From: Bin80 sp965220935
Lineage (GTDB): Bacteria > Bacteroidota > Rhodothermia > Rhodothermales > Bin80
DNA length: 64,000 nucleotides
Assembly: GCA_965220935.1 (NCBI GenBank)
Contig: OZ244857.1
Location: forward strand, 2,170,001-2,234,000
Direction of reading: 5' to 3'
Both the position numbers and the translations under genes were made by a program. A model generated the notes under the pieces. That model made no database searches. It was given only the letters and a program-made list of their open reading frames with translations, and was not told where the DNA came from. Positions 10,732 through 19,785 of the stretch are shown here, piece by piece (position 1 is the first letter of the stretch; each line of letters starts with the position of its first letter).

Positions 10732-10917
10732 CGCAGAGACAGAGTTAAAATTGATTTCGGAGTAAGAAAGGTTCTTAAACCCCATTTTCGATTGAACACC
10801 TTTGTATTTTGACTTGAGCGCCTTTGATGGTATTGCAGTTCTGTACGGTACGTGTTATGAATCCTGATTGCAAGGATTTAGCAATTTCGGAACCATAGAA
10901 GCCTAAATTGTGTCAAA
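10732..10917 (+). repeat. Leader repeat, copy 1, upstream of ATPase paralogue 2
   Basis: About 186 bp, nearly identical (roughly 97 percent by eye: TTTGAT/TATGAT, TGCAGT/TGTAGT, CTGTAC/CTATAC, TATGAA/TATGGA and few others) to 12176-12361. Both copies end about 28 bp before the start codon of a divergent ATPase gene. It includes TTGACT near 10809 and the short palindrome GTACGGTAC near 10833. It probably carries the promoter or a 5' regulatory region. Confidence 0.75.
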
Positions 10918-10945
10918 CTGGTATTCCAAGCCTATTTCCTCAGTT

Positions 10946-12145
10946 ATGCCAGAGTTTACATACTCAGAAGCCTCTCAGCATTCAAATATTGTTCCTGACC
11001 GAGGTCCTGCGAGATATTTCTATGGGCGGACGCGGATTCTATATGATTTCAATGACCTTTTGAGACTGGCACTGACGGAAAATGATGCCAGAACAACGAT
11101 CTTGATTCAGGGCCCTCCTGGTGCAGGTAAGACGGCCTTGCTGGAGGAAATGGCTTTGGATGCCTTAGAAGATCAATGGGATGTCTTTGAAATCAATTAT
11201 GATGACTTGCACAATCCCGCCCAGATGGCACAAACTCTTGGAAAACCTTATGTTTCAAGCAAACAGGACGCCTTTGGAACGGATGTGAAGGTAGTGGGCA
11301 CCGAGCATAGTAAAGAAGTAGCAGGAGATTCAAGCGTGTCTCGGGTGCTTGAAAAGATGAATCCTAAAAAAGGGATTCTCTTGATTTTGGATGAAGCCCA
11401 ATATGTTGGTCGTTTCTTCGATACCTCAAATGAGTCTGCAGTGGCATCAACATTGAACCGGCTCCATAATGGTAAATTACCCCATCCCGTCATCTTGCTA
11501 GCGGCGGGATTAGGGATGTCCAAAGCCTCTTTCGGTAAGTTAGGAGTTTCAAGATTCAAGGGAGGTTGTTTTGTGGAATTGGGTGCATTGGGAAATGAGT
11601 CTGAACGGGCGGTGATTCGGGATTGGCTAACCAAGGAAGGGGGAGCCAAGAGCGATCCTACGGTGTGGATGGATGCGATTGCCCAGAAAACGCATGGGTG
11701 GCCTCAGCATTTTACCGCGTATGGCGATGCTGCCGCCAGGCAAATCCAGCACGATCATGGGGAGATGACCTCTGCTGGACTAGACACCGTCCACCGAGTG
11801 GGAGCAAAGAGACGGGAAGCATACTACAAGCAACTTACGGAAAACATTAGTCGAAAAGAACGTTCCAGTTTGGCAGGGCTACTCATAAACGTTGCCCCTG
11901 CAGATCAGCTGGACAGAGAAGATACCGAAGAGTTTTTGTCACGGTATCTGGGCCCAGATAAGGCAAAGGATTTGTTTCGTCGAGCAACGGAGAAGGGCGT
12001 TCTACACAGCCATGATGGAGCCTACAGCATCCCGATCCCGTCCATGCAGACTTGGCTGCTCGAGAACTATGGCCGGGAGCGAGTCTACCTCCCCTCCTCG
12101 CCTCAGTTGATTCCTCCTCCTTACCTGAGCGGGGTTCGAAGATGA
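10946..12145 (+). CDS. DEAQ-type AAA+ ATPase, paralogue 2
   Basis: 399 residues from ATG 10946; the frame is open to GTG 10910, but the ATG gives an N-terminus exactly collinear with paralogue 3 (20 residues before the shared DRG motif). Order: DRGPARYFYGR GR-box (18-28), Walker A GPPGAGKT (56-63), an inserted variable segment with GKPYVSSKQ (99-107), Walker B LLILDEAQ (145-152), VILLAAGLG, the lid-like ESERAVIRDWLTKEGGA, HGWPQH, and a winged-helix-like C-terminus ending in YSIPIPSMQTWLLENYGRE. All nucleotide-binding residues are intact. Function unknown; the fold is ORC/Cdc6- or STAND-like. It forms a tandem pair with the next gene, each with the same leader. Confidence 0.88.
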   Translation: MPEFTYSEASQHSNIVPDRGPARYFYGRTRILYDFNDLLRLALTENDARTTILIQGPPGAGKTALLEEMALDALEDQWDVFEINYDDLHNPAQMAQTLGKPYVSSKQDAFGTDVKVVGTEHSKEVAGDSSVSRVLEKMNPKKGILLILDEAQYVGRFFDTSNESAVASTLNRLHNGKLPHPVILLAAGLGMSKASFGKLGVSRFKGGCFVELGALGNESERAVIRDWLTKEGGAKSDPTVWMDAIAQKTHGWPQHFTAYGDAAARQIQHDHGEMTSAGLDTVHRVGAKRREAYYKQLTENISRKERSSLAGLLINVAPADQLDREDTEEFLSRYLGPDKAKDLFRRATEKGVLHSHDGAYSIPIPSMQTWLLENYGRERVYLPSSPQLIPPPYLSGVRR

Positions 12146-12388
12146 GCGTTAAGCTCTCTCGATTTACCTCCAGACCGCAGAGACAGAGTTAAAATTGATT
12201 TCGGAGTAAGAAAGGTTCTTAAACCCCATTTTCGATTGAACACCTTTGTATTTTGACTTGAGCGCCTATGATGGTATTGTAGTTCTATACGGTACGTGTT
12301 ATGGATCCTGATTGCAAGGATTTAGCAATTTCGGAACCATAGAAGCCTAAATTGTGTCCAATGGTGTTTCACATCATATTTTCTCATC
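12146..12388 (+). repeat. Intergenic with leader repeat, copy 2 (12176-12361)
   Basis: Almost the whole gap between the two ATPase genes is the second copy of the leader described at 10732-10917. It begins right after a CCAGACCGCAGAGACAG junction and ends at AAATTGTGTCC, 27 bp before ATG 12389. The homology does not continue strongly into the first codons, so the leader is better conserved than the gene it precedes. Confidence 0.75.
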
Positions 12389-13567
12389 ATGTCTGATTTT
12401 ATGCATCCAGAGGACTCTCACAGGTCAAATATTTACGTTGACCGTGGAGTTGCGACATATTTTCATGGACGGACACAAATCCGGTATGATTTCAATGATC
12501 TTTTGAGACTTGCACTGAGGAGAAAGGAGGCTAGAACAACGATGCTGATTCAGGGAGGGCCAGGCTCGGGCAAGACGGCCTTATTGGAGGAAATGGCTCT
12601 GGATGCCTTAAAAAAACGATGGGGTGTCGTTGAAATAAATTTTGATGACTTGTATAATCCTGTCCATATGACACAAACCCTCGGAAAACCTTATGTTTCA
12701 AGCAAACAGACTTCCATCAGAGCCGATCTCAAGTTGTTGGGTGTAGAGCATCTTGAAGAAGTTGCAGGAGCGGCGAGTGTTTCCCATGTGCTTGAGAAAA
12801 TCAATCCTAGACGCGGGTTGCTTTTAATTCTGGATGAAGCTCAACATGTTGGCGATTTTGAAAATATCCCAGATAAGAAGATTCAGGTAACATCAACATT
12901 AAAGAGGATCCATAACGGTAAATTCCCCTATCCAGTGATTTTACTCGCTGCTGGATTGGGACAGACAGAAGAATCTTTTCGTTTGCATGGAGTTTCTAGG
13001 TTTAAGGGAGGGTGTTTTGTAGAATTAGGCGCGTTAGACAAAGTAGCAGAGTCTGCGGTCATCAAGGATTGGCTTATCAAAGAGGGAGGCGCTAAGGGAG
13101 ATCCTGGTCCATGGATGGATGAGATAGCCCAGAAAACACATGGTTGGCCTCAGCATATTACGGCGTATGGAGATGCTGCAGCCAAGCAGATTCAGAATGA
13201 TCGTGGGGAGATGACCACAGAAGGTCTGGACATTGTGTATCAAGTGGGAGATGAAAGACGGGAGGCATATTACAAACAGCGTGCAAAAGGAATCAGTGGC
13301 AAAGAACGCTGTATTTTGGCAAAATTGATACAAAACATTCCTCCTGAAAAAGGGATTGATAAGCAGGATATTGAGTCAATTTTATTGCAGGAGTACGGTG
13401 ATCAAGACAAAGTGAGTAGCCTGTTTAAGAGAGTAGTAGAGCGTGGAATCTTCCACAGCCAAGATGAAGTCTATAATATTCCGATACCATCTATGCGTGG
13501 TTGGTTGATCTCTAACTATGCACGTGAACGAATGGAATTTCCCTATGCCCACCCAACCGAAGTCTGA
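12389..13567 (+). CDS. DEAQ-type AAA+ ATPase, paralogue 3
   Basis: 392 residues, tandem neighbour of paralogue 2 and about 65 percent identical to it by eye. GR-box FHGR near 26-29, Walker A GGPGSGKT (56-63), GKPYVSSKQ (99-107), Walker B LLLILDEAQHVG, VILLAAGLGQTEESF, the lid ESAVIKDWLIKEGGAKGDP, THGWPQHI, and the terminal NIPIPSMRGWLISNYARE. Differences from paralogue 2 are spread along the gene and are concentrated in the insert after GKPYVSSKQ and in the winged-helix tail. It is intact and probably expressed from its own copy of the leader. Role unknown. Confidence 0.88.
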   Translation: MSDFMHPEDSHRSNIYVDRGVATYFHGRTQIRYDFNDLLRLALRRKEARTTMLIQGGPGSGKTALLEEMALDALKKRWGVVEINFDDLYNPVHMTQTLGKPYVSSKQTSIRADLKLLGVEHLEEVAGAASVSHVLEKINPRRGLLLILDEAQHVGDFENIPDKKIQVTSTLKRIHNGKFPYPVILLAAGLGQTEESFRLHGVSRFKGGCFVELGALDKVAESAVIKDWLIKEGGAKGDPGPWMDEIAQKTHGWPQHITAYGDAAAKQIQNDRGEMTTEGLDIVYQVGDERREAYYKQRAKGISGKERCILAKLIQNIPPEKGIDKQDIESILLQEYGDQDKVSSLFKRVVERGIFHSQDEVYNIPIPSMRGWLISNYARERMEFPYAHPTEV

Positions 13568-13652
13568 TTACGTGACCGAGATTCTATGGGGAATTATATC
13601 TCGAATGTAACAAAAGATGGAACTCTTCTGGTTGGGGCGGGTTTAACAGACA

Positions 13653-13683
13653 CAATAGGATAGACAGTGAATCTACCCTATTG
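13653..13683 (+). repeat. Hairpin in the left end of TnpB element copy A
   Basis: CAATAGGATAG...CTACCCTATTG is an imperfect hairpin 32 bp before the tnpB start at 13715. The same hairpin, inverted, lies at 17040-17069 upstream of tnpB copy B. Upstream at about 13590 is the element-end motif GGGGAATTATAT. Confidence 0.6.
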
Positions 13684-13714
13684 CTTACCATCACATCAAT
13701 CTGTACTTGATACC

Positions 13715-13788
13715 ATGCCTGTTAAAAAGGCTTCTAACAACTCGGATCAAAACTGTTTCACCTATCGGGGAATAGAGTATTGATTATC
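13715..13788 (+). pseudogene. 5' fragment of a TnpB gene (copy A)
   Basis: Starts ATGCCTGTTAAAAAGGCTTC and encodes MPVKKASNNSDQNCFTYRGIEY before a stop, collinear with MPVQKASNSSDQNCSYRGIEY of copy B on the other strand. It is cut after about 25 codons by the MITE at 13789, and the rest of this copy is absent. Confidence 0.7.
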
Positions 13789-13929
13789 CCGACTTTGACG
13801 GTTTCAGATTTTTGAGATTTTAAACCCCTTATTTATATAACTTTTCGGGCGGTTTTGGTGTGTAGTGTTCAGTTTTTTTCAGAATTCCTATATTTGATAG
13901 GACTTTCAAATCTGAAACTTTGAAGTCAG
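13789..13929 (+). mobile_element. 141-bp MITE derived from the IS1634-type element
   Basis: It begins CCGACTTTGACGGTTTCAGA and ends with the IS right end (...AAGTCAG). The first ~72 bp match the IS left end of copy 2 and the last ~70 bp its right end. The junction falls in GTAGTGTTCAGTTTT, which exists as a direct repeat inside the full element (14440-14454, one mismatch; 16131-16145). It therefore arose by deletion between these repeats. The flanks are the 5' fragment of tnpB copy A and the 3' end of tnpB copy B in opposite orientation, with no target duplication. Confidence 0.8.
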
Positions 13930-14303
13930 GATAGGAGTCTCTAACGAGAACGCTCCTCCACGTGCAGATGCCCCAATCCCGGAGGCTGTATACATTCGCA
14001 GAAGCATTGATGTCTGATGGCCACATGCCATACACCTGAATCTACTTTGCGTCTTGCGGTTATTTTTATCCACATGTCCACACTGGTTACAGCGTTGACT
14101 GGTATACTTCGGATCTACAAGAATCACGTTACCAAACTTGTAATCGCAATACGTATTAAACCGTCCCCATCCAATGACGCGGTTTAACCCTGCCTTGGCC
14201 TTCACATTCTTACAGGGTTCTCAACCGTGCCCTTAGCAGACTTGGACATAGTCTTGATCTTCACGTTTCAACGTATACGCCTTATTGGACAATCTACGGC
14301 TGT

Positions 14304-14355
14304 GTTGATGTGCCGCATTCGTTCTGCAGTTCTTCTGTTTTCGCTTTCACTTGGC
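14304..14355 (+). repeat. 52-bp target duplication, left copy
   Basis: The segment from GTTGATGTGCCGCATTCG to CTTTCACTTGGC is repeated exactly at 16199-16250 on the far side of the IS1634-type element. It is part of the tnpB coding sequence, so it was single-copy before insertion. Confidence 0.88.
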
Positions 14356-16198
14356 CCGACTTCGACGGTTTCAGATTTTTGAGATTTTAAACCCCTTATT
14401 TATATAGCTTTTCGGGCGGTTTTTCGGCGATTTTGGTGTGTAGTGATCAGTTTTGGAATTTTGGTTTTTATGTCGTATATGTGTAAATATAGGTGCTCAT
14501 GTTTATCAGAGAACTCAAGCGTAAAACCACTAAAAACATTGCAGTCCAGATTGTTGAGAGTTACCGCAATCAGGCGGATTCGCATTATTCGGCACATGGG
14601 AAGTGTGCATCCAGATGCGGTGGATGGGCTGGTCAAAATCGCCTATCTGGAACTGGCGCGGATCCAAGAGGCGCGTCATCCCACATTATTTCCCGCAGAG
14701 TCGTATGTGGATGAGGTGGTGGCGGCCAGAAAGAAGAAGCGCGAGGATAAGGCCCTGGTGATCAAGGATGCGCGGAAGCTTCATGAGATACGACGGATAT
14801 GTTTGGGCTTTCATGAGGTGATCGGTATGATCAGATGGGGTTTGCAGAGGTGTTTGATTCGTGATGGCGCGACGCTTCAGGCGGTGTTACTGCGTCTGGC
14901 CACACCTGGGGAGAGTAAACTGGGCCATAGCCGAAAGATGTCTAAGGATGCGGGGGTTGAGGTGCCGGTGGAGAAGTTTTACAGGATGATGGATGCGGTC
15001 ACCGAGGATCGGGCGATGGCGTTCAAGCAACTTATATCAGATCAAACGCTGGGACTGCTTGGGGGAAAATTAACGGTGCTCTTTTTTGATGTTACAACGC
15101 TGAGTTTTGCCAGCGAGAATTCAGATGAGCTGCGTAAGAAGGGATATAGTAAAGATGGAAAGCCACAAAGGGTTCAGGTGGACTTGATTCAAACCAAAGA
15201 GGGGCTTCCAGTGACCTACGAGCTCGCAATACCACCGATGTAAAGACGCTGGAACCCGCCATGACCAAGCTCCGTGAGCGGTTTGATTTGGATCAGATGA
15301 TCGTGGTAGCTGATGGGGGGATGTTGAGTAAAGATAATTTAGCCTTACTCAGAAGTTGGAACTGTGATTATGTGGTGGCGGCGCGCTTACGATCGTTGAA
15401 CAAAGTGCAGACGCAGGTCAAGATACGTCGTGGAAGGTCCTACCAACGGGGCGTAAGGTCCGCGAGCACAAACTTGCAGGTCGGCGTCTGATTCTACGAT
15501 ATTGTCCGAAAAAAGCCGCACGGGATGTGAAGTTACGGGACAAGGCGATTGAGAACGTCAAGAACCAGGGAGTCAAAGGGACGGGGCGCGCAGGGCGTTT
15601 TCTTCATATAGAGCAAGATGGCGTCACTGAGGCCGCGATTGAAAAAGACAAGAAGTTTGATGGGTTACATGGTGTCTGGACGAGTTTAGAGGATCCGTCC
15701 CCCGAGCGAATCTATCAGTATTATGGGGAGTTATGGCGGATTGAAGAAGGATTCCGCGTGATGAAGCACACCATGGCCGTACGCCCTGTCTTTCACTGGA
15801 AAGAACGTCGGGTCCGCGCACATCTGGCCATTTGTTTTGTCGCCTTTGCCCTATTACGGATTCTACGACACCGATACAACGCAAGGTTTGGAGGGAAACA
15901 GCGTCTGAGTGAGGGACAGATTTTAGCAGAACTGAGCACGGTAGAAACCTCTATGATCAAGGCAATCAAGCCCACTATCTGCTTCCATCCAAGGTGACCG
16001 ATGCGGGGGCACGCCTCTATCAGACGGTCGGACTGAAGATACAGCGTGAGACCGTGCTATTGGGGTCAGCACCTAAAAGACCCCCAATCGGTCTTGATTT
16101 TCATCGTTTCCCCCTGAAATAAGGGGGCTGGTAGTGTTCAGTTTTTTCAGAATTCCTATATTTGATAGGGCTTTCAAATCTGAAACCGTCGAAGTCAG
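14356..16198 (+). mobile_element. IS1634-type element, copy 2, with 52-bp target duplication
   Basis: 1843 bp, inverted ends CCGACTTCGACGGTTTCAGA / CTGACTTCGACGGTTTCAGA with one mismatch in the first 20 bases. It is inserted in tnpB copy B. The transposase is broken. The direct repeat around it is 52 bp (14304-14355, 16199-16250). The IS1634 family is known for unusually long, variable target duplications, which supports the family assignment made from the transposase. Confidence 0.88.
14499..16122 (+). pseudogene. IS1634-family transposase, copy 2, frameshifted
   Basis: Better kept than copy 1: MFIRELKRKTTKNIAVQIVES at 14499, a shift near 14565 into the long frame 14443-15243 (HMGSVHPDAVDGLVKIAYLE, LTVLFFDVTTLSFASENS, KPQRVQVDLIQTKEGLPV), a gap near 15240, then MIVVADGGMLSKDNLALLRS, another shift near 15490, and the C-terminal frame from 15527 with WRIEEGFRVMKHT and HLAICFVAFALLRILR. 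DDE residues are plausibly in FFDVTT, VADGGM and WRIEEGF. At least four frame breaks make it inactive. Over the last ~600 bp it is almost identical to copy 1, so both are recent. Confidence 0.82.
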
Positions 16199-17039
16199 GT
16201 TGATGTGCCGCATTCGTTCTGCAGTTCTTCTGTTTTCGCTTTCACTTGGCAATCCTTCTCTTTGTCCGCAAGGATCTACCAGATCCTTTCTGTTGTCAAG
16301 CTAACTTTCTTTGCCACCGACGAATCTTAATCTCCTTATCCGTTAAGTCAGGGATCGGTAACATGCCCTGTTCACCATCCGTTGAGGAATAAGAAATGTT
16401 ATAGGTATCAAGTCAATGCCAATCTCTTTGCCATCGTCCACCTTCTCTGGTAGATTAGTGACTTTGTAATTTACGCTCATCTTCCAGTACCGTCCGTCTT
16501 TCTTCACGGTGACTTCTATAGGCTCACCGTCTGGATAAGGATTACCTCCTTTCCTACGAAACTTCTGCCAGCCAACCTTCTGGATGTAGATACTGTCATC
16601 CACAATCTTAAACGTTCCTTGTGGAGCCGTAAACGAATTGTGTTGAAACCGATTATGGAACGTAGGATGATCACGTAATCCCTTGAAGAAAGCTTGCCAC
16701 GCCTCTGCCTGTCCTTTCAATGTATAACGAACAATAGCAGATGAGTACATCGATAACCAACGCGTCTCTTTACGCAAGATTGGGTAGCGTTTAATTTACG
16801 CATAAAAAGAAGTGGATGAGTTTTCAGTATCCTGATCTTTCACCTCTTCGTTAATTTGTTCAAGGATCATATTCCATACAAACTTACATGCTCCGCAAAG
16901 ACCTGACAAGAGATGGGCTTTCCACTGCGTGCCAGATAATAGGCGGTACTCTATTCCACGATAGGAACAGTTTTGATCGGAAGAGTTAGAAGCCTTTTGA
17001 ACAGGCATGATATCAAGTGTCAGTTGATGTTATGGTAAG

Positions 17040-17069
17040 CAATAGGGTAGATTCACCTCTATCCTATTG
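17040..17069 (-). repeat. Hairpin in the left end of TnpB element copy B
   Basis: CAATAGGGTAGA...TCTATCCTATTG pairs as an imperfect stem-loop 32 bp before the tnpB start (17008, minus). Beyond it the end motif (minus strand) GGGGAATTACAATATACGTG at about 17142 is an inverted copy of the 3' end motif of copy C at 5864. Confidence 0.6.
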
Positions 17070-17292
17070 CATCTGTTATATGTACTCTCCTAAATAGAAT
17101 AGTTCCATTTATGGGTTACTCACGTATATTGTAATTCCCCTTAATTTCATCAATAATTCATCCTAATCTATGTTTAACAATACCTACTTGCATGTGTATC
17201 ATAGAATCAGAGTACTGAAAATGCAGACTTTCGGAATTCTATGATCTTCAGGTCGCTTTGTCTTAAAGTTAAATAATTCTTTCACAACCAAG

Positions 17293-19137
17293 ATGAGCAA
17301 ATCAATGATCCAGAATTTTGGACTAGTGGTAATGTCCTTGATTTATTTAATCCTTTCGGGTGTGGCATTTACACTGGCAGGATACGCTAGTGATCCCATA
17401 GTTTCTACGAGTATTAAGACCCAGATTCCACTCACACTGAATCTTCACCCCGAATCTGACCCCATTCAATTTCAATTCTCAATATCTGATTTGGGAGCAT
17501 CTCAACCAGAATCGTCTAAACGCACCAATGAATCTATGGTCGCAGATTTACTAGTGTCTCATGCACCAAATCGGACGAGGCATCTAACCGCCAGAGACTG
17601 TAAGGACATTAATTCGGCTAACCCATCAGACCTTCTGCGAGTGAAAGGAATTGGCCGTACCAAAGCCCTTAGCATCATTGCCCATCGTAACCAACATGGA
17701 CCATTTCAGTCTCTGGACGAATTGGTGAATGTAAAAGGTATTGGAGCGGCCACCGTTGAAATTTTTCGTAAGGCCGACTTTTGTGTACCCGAAAAAGAAG
17801 AACCCGAAAATGATCATCCAAGCGATCAACATAATACCCTTAGACCTCAACCCATTGATGCCGACTGCAAGGATATTAACTCTGCCAATGCAAAGGACCT
17901 GCAACAGGTTAACACAATCGGTGCTGTCAAAGCTCAGGCCATCGTTGACTACCGTAGTCAAAACGGGGCCTTTCAATCCATGAATGAACTAACCAATATT
18001 AGGGGCATTGGATCAGCAACACTAGAAAAGTTTCGCGAAGCGAGGTTCTGTGTTGTAGATCAAACGAACACAAATGGAGACTCTGAAGCTACGAATGAAT
18101 CATCGCCCCCCAAGAATAATGACTGCGATGACATCAATGTCGCAAATGCTTCAATGCTTCAGCGCGTCCGAGGAATTGGCCCAGCAAAAGCGCAAAACAT
18201 CATTGAGTTTCGTGAACAGCATGGTCCATTTCAATCATTAGACGATTTGATTCAAGTCAAAGGAATTGCAGCGACAACATTAGAATTTTTTCGGAGTGCA
18301 AACTTTTGTATTCATGCATTCTACGACACTGATGAGACCTCTGATGATCAATCATCCACTGCGTCACTTGCTCCGCTAATATGTGAGAATATCAACTCTA
18401 CCAATACCGCTACGCTTGAACGTGTGAATGGAATGGGGCCTGTCAGAGCCCAATCCATCATTGAACACCGACATCAACACGGACCATTTCTATCTATGGA
18501 AAGACTATTGGATGTGCAGGGAATTGAAGAAGGAATGGTCGCTGATCTTCAAGAATCTGGGTTTTGTGCTGAAATACTTACAACCGACCTTTCATCAATT
18601 CTTGCAGACACATCATGGGTTCCAGCGTTGTCCCTGCCCTATCAGCAAAACTTATACGGAGGATGGTTAGATGTTGACGAAGATTGTCAGAATACACGTC
18701 ACGAAATTTTAATTTCTGAGAGCCTCGTTGATGCAACCCTAGATGAAAGCGGTTGCTTTGTGATTGGAGGTCAGTGGCATGATCCATATCTTGACACGCT
18801 GATCACAGACCCATCCATTATTGATATAGATCATTTCATTCCCCTCGCTGAGGCACATCGCAGCGGGGGAGCAAAATGGGATGATAGTACACGCTATTCC
18901 TTTGGGAATGATCTAAGTAAACATGGCTTACTCATTCCTGTGTTTGCGAGTATAAATAGGTCAAAGGGAAGTCAAGACCCTGCAGATTGGCTCCCACCAA
19001 ACCCGCGATATCACTGCCAATATATTGATCGCTGGGTTACATTAAAAACCACATGGAGATTAACGATGGATTATGCTGAACAAGAAGCTGTAAGCGATAT
19101 TAGAGATATGTGCATGTTGAGCATAGAAGCCAAGTAG
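17293..19137 (+). CDS. Secreted nuclease: four cysteine-bracketed HhH modules plus an HNH domain
   Basis: 614 residues. An N-terminal hydrophobic segment (residues 9-29) serves as signal or anchor. Four ComEA-type helix-hairpin-helix modules follow, each CKDINSAN...GIG..KA..II..R...GPF.S...L..V.GIG...FC. The bracketing cysteines are C103-C164, C192-C253, C278-C339 and C364-C425, always 61 apart. Residues 450-600 are a DUF1524/GmrSD-like HNH domain: GGWLDVDEDCQNTRHEIL, IDIDHFIPLAEAH (H514 as likely base), FGNDLSKHGLLIPVF, INRSKGSQDPADWLPP. The most likely activity is non-specific or structure-binding DNA cleavage outside the cytoplasm, for nutrient use or DNA uptake. It stands alone, about 100 bp before pgsA. 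I know of no named protein with this domain order. Confidence 0.85.
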   Translation: MSKSMIQNFGLVVMSLIYLILSGVAFTLAGYASDPIVSTSIKTQIPLTLNLHPESDPIQFQFSISDLGASQPESSKRTNESMVADLLVSHAPNRTRHLTARDCKDINSANPSDLLRVKGIGRTKALSIIAHRNQHGPFQSLDELVNVKGIGAATVEIFRKADFCVPEKEEPENDHPSDQHNTLRPQPIDADCKDINSANAKDLQQVNTIGAVKAQAIVDYRSQNGAFQSMNELTNIRGIGSATLEKFREARFCVVDQTNTNGDSEATNESSPPKNNDCDDINVANASMLQRVRGIGPAKAQNIIEFREQHGPFQSLDDLIQVKGIAATTLEFFRSANFCIHAFYDTDETSDDQSSTASLAPLICENINSTNTATLERVNGMGPVRAQSIIEHRHQHGPFLSMERLLDVQGIEEGMVADLQESGFCAEILTTDLSSILADTSWVPALSLPYQQNLYGGWLDVDEDCQNTRHEILISESLVDATLDESGCFVIGGQWHDPYLDTLITDPSIIDIDHFIPLAEAHRSGGAKWDDSTRYSFGNDLSKHGLLIPVFASINRSKGSQDPADWLPPNPRYHCQYIDRWVTLKTTWRLTMDYAEQEAVSDIRDMCMLSIEAK

Positions 19138-19239
19138 ATGGTTGTTCATCTATTGCGACATCGTATAGATGAAGATAAGTGGAGAGTCAACACGCTAAGA
19201 CGTTTGAGTCCGCGAATTCAAGATCTTATCAGAGTATAG

Positions 19240-19785
19240 ATGATGCTAGGTTCTTTTTGGACAATTGCCAATTTGTTGAGCATTGCGCGCGTACCGTTAT
19301 CTGTTGCTGTGGCAGTGCTTGTGATCATTGATGGACCCATCCGTTGGAGTTTGAGCCTGATTCTAATTGCTGGACTGACGGATTGGCTTGATGGCTGGCT
19401 GGCCCGAATAACAAATACCGTTTCAGGTTGGGGGAAGATTCTCGATCCTGCAGCTGATAAAATTTCGGTTGCAGTCCTCGCCATAGCATTTCTCTGGAAA
19501 GATCTTCTACCACTCTGGTTTGTATCCACAATGATCAGTAGAGATCTACTCATCGCTATTGGAGGTGTATTATTGACGCGCAAGTTAGGGCACATCCATA
19601 TGAGTAACTTCATGGGCAAGGCAACCACTACCGCCATTGCAATCACATTTGCCCTTGCACTATTGAAACCAGATCCCGTTGTTCTCTACTCATCAATCTA
19701 TGGATCATTAGGACTGTTAGCCCTATCTCTTCTCATTTATGCAACCCGACTTAGAGATTTACGCAAACATCGTGTACATACATGA
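19240..19785 (+). CDS. pgsA: CDP-diacylglycerol-glycerol-3-phosphate 3-phosphatidyltransferase
   Basis: 181 residues, a normal length for PgsA, with about four to five membrane helices. The CDP-alcohol phosphotransferase signature DG..AR...G...D...D is complete: TDWLDGWLARITN (47-59) followed by GWGKILDPAADK. It makes phosphatidylglycerophosphate, the precursor of phosphatidylglycerol and cardiolipin, in the inner membrane. The stop overlaps the ftsY start (ATGA, 19782-19785), so the two are translationally coupled. The start is at ATG 19240 (MMLGSFW); ATG 19243 is equally possible. Confidence 0.93.
   Translation: MMLGSFWTIANLLSIARVPLSVAVAVLVIIDGPIRWSLSLILIAGLTDWLDGWLARITNTVSGWGKILDPAADKISVAVLAIAFLWKDLLPLWFVSTMISRDLLIAIGGVLLTRKLGHIHMSNFMGKATTTAIAITFALALLKPDPVVLYSSIYGSLGLLALSLLIYATRLRDLRKHRVHT

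Larger units (their letters stand above)
13930..17008 (-). pseudogene. TnpB gene (copy B), frameshifted and split by an IS
   Basis: The start is at ATG 17008. N-terminal frame MPVQKASNSSDQNCSYRGIE... to 16799, then a shifted frame (16343-16777; KPEVDDGKEIGIDL-like catalytic block) and DKEIKIRRWQRKLA near 16320. The IS1634-type copy 2 then interrupts it (14356-16198). The C-terminal part resumes at 14355 and includes the zinc-finger block (SQRCNQCGHVDKNNRKTQSRFRC and CMACGH, with SDINASANVYSLRDWG in another frame). TnpB is the RNA-guided nuclease ancestor of Cas12 found in IS200/IS605 and IS607 elements. Several frameshifts make this copy dead. No tnpA was seen. Confidence 0.78.

Noticed and set aside
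10946..13567. ATPases as TniB/ExeA-type transposition or secretion helpers
   Set aside because: DEAQ Walker B is shared, but no transposase of the Tn7/Tn5053 type or GspD-like partner is nearby, and lengths and tails differ.
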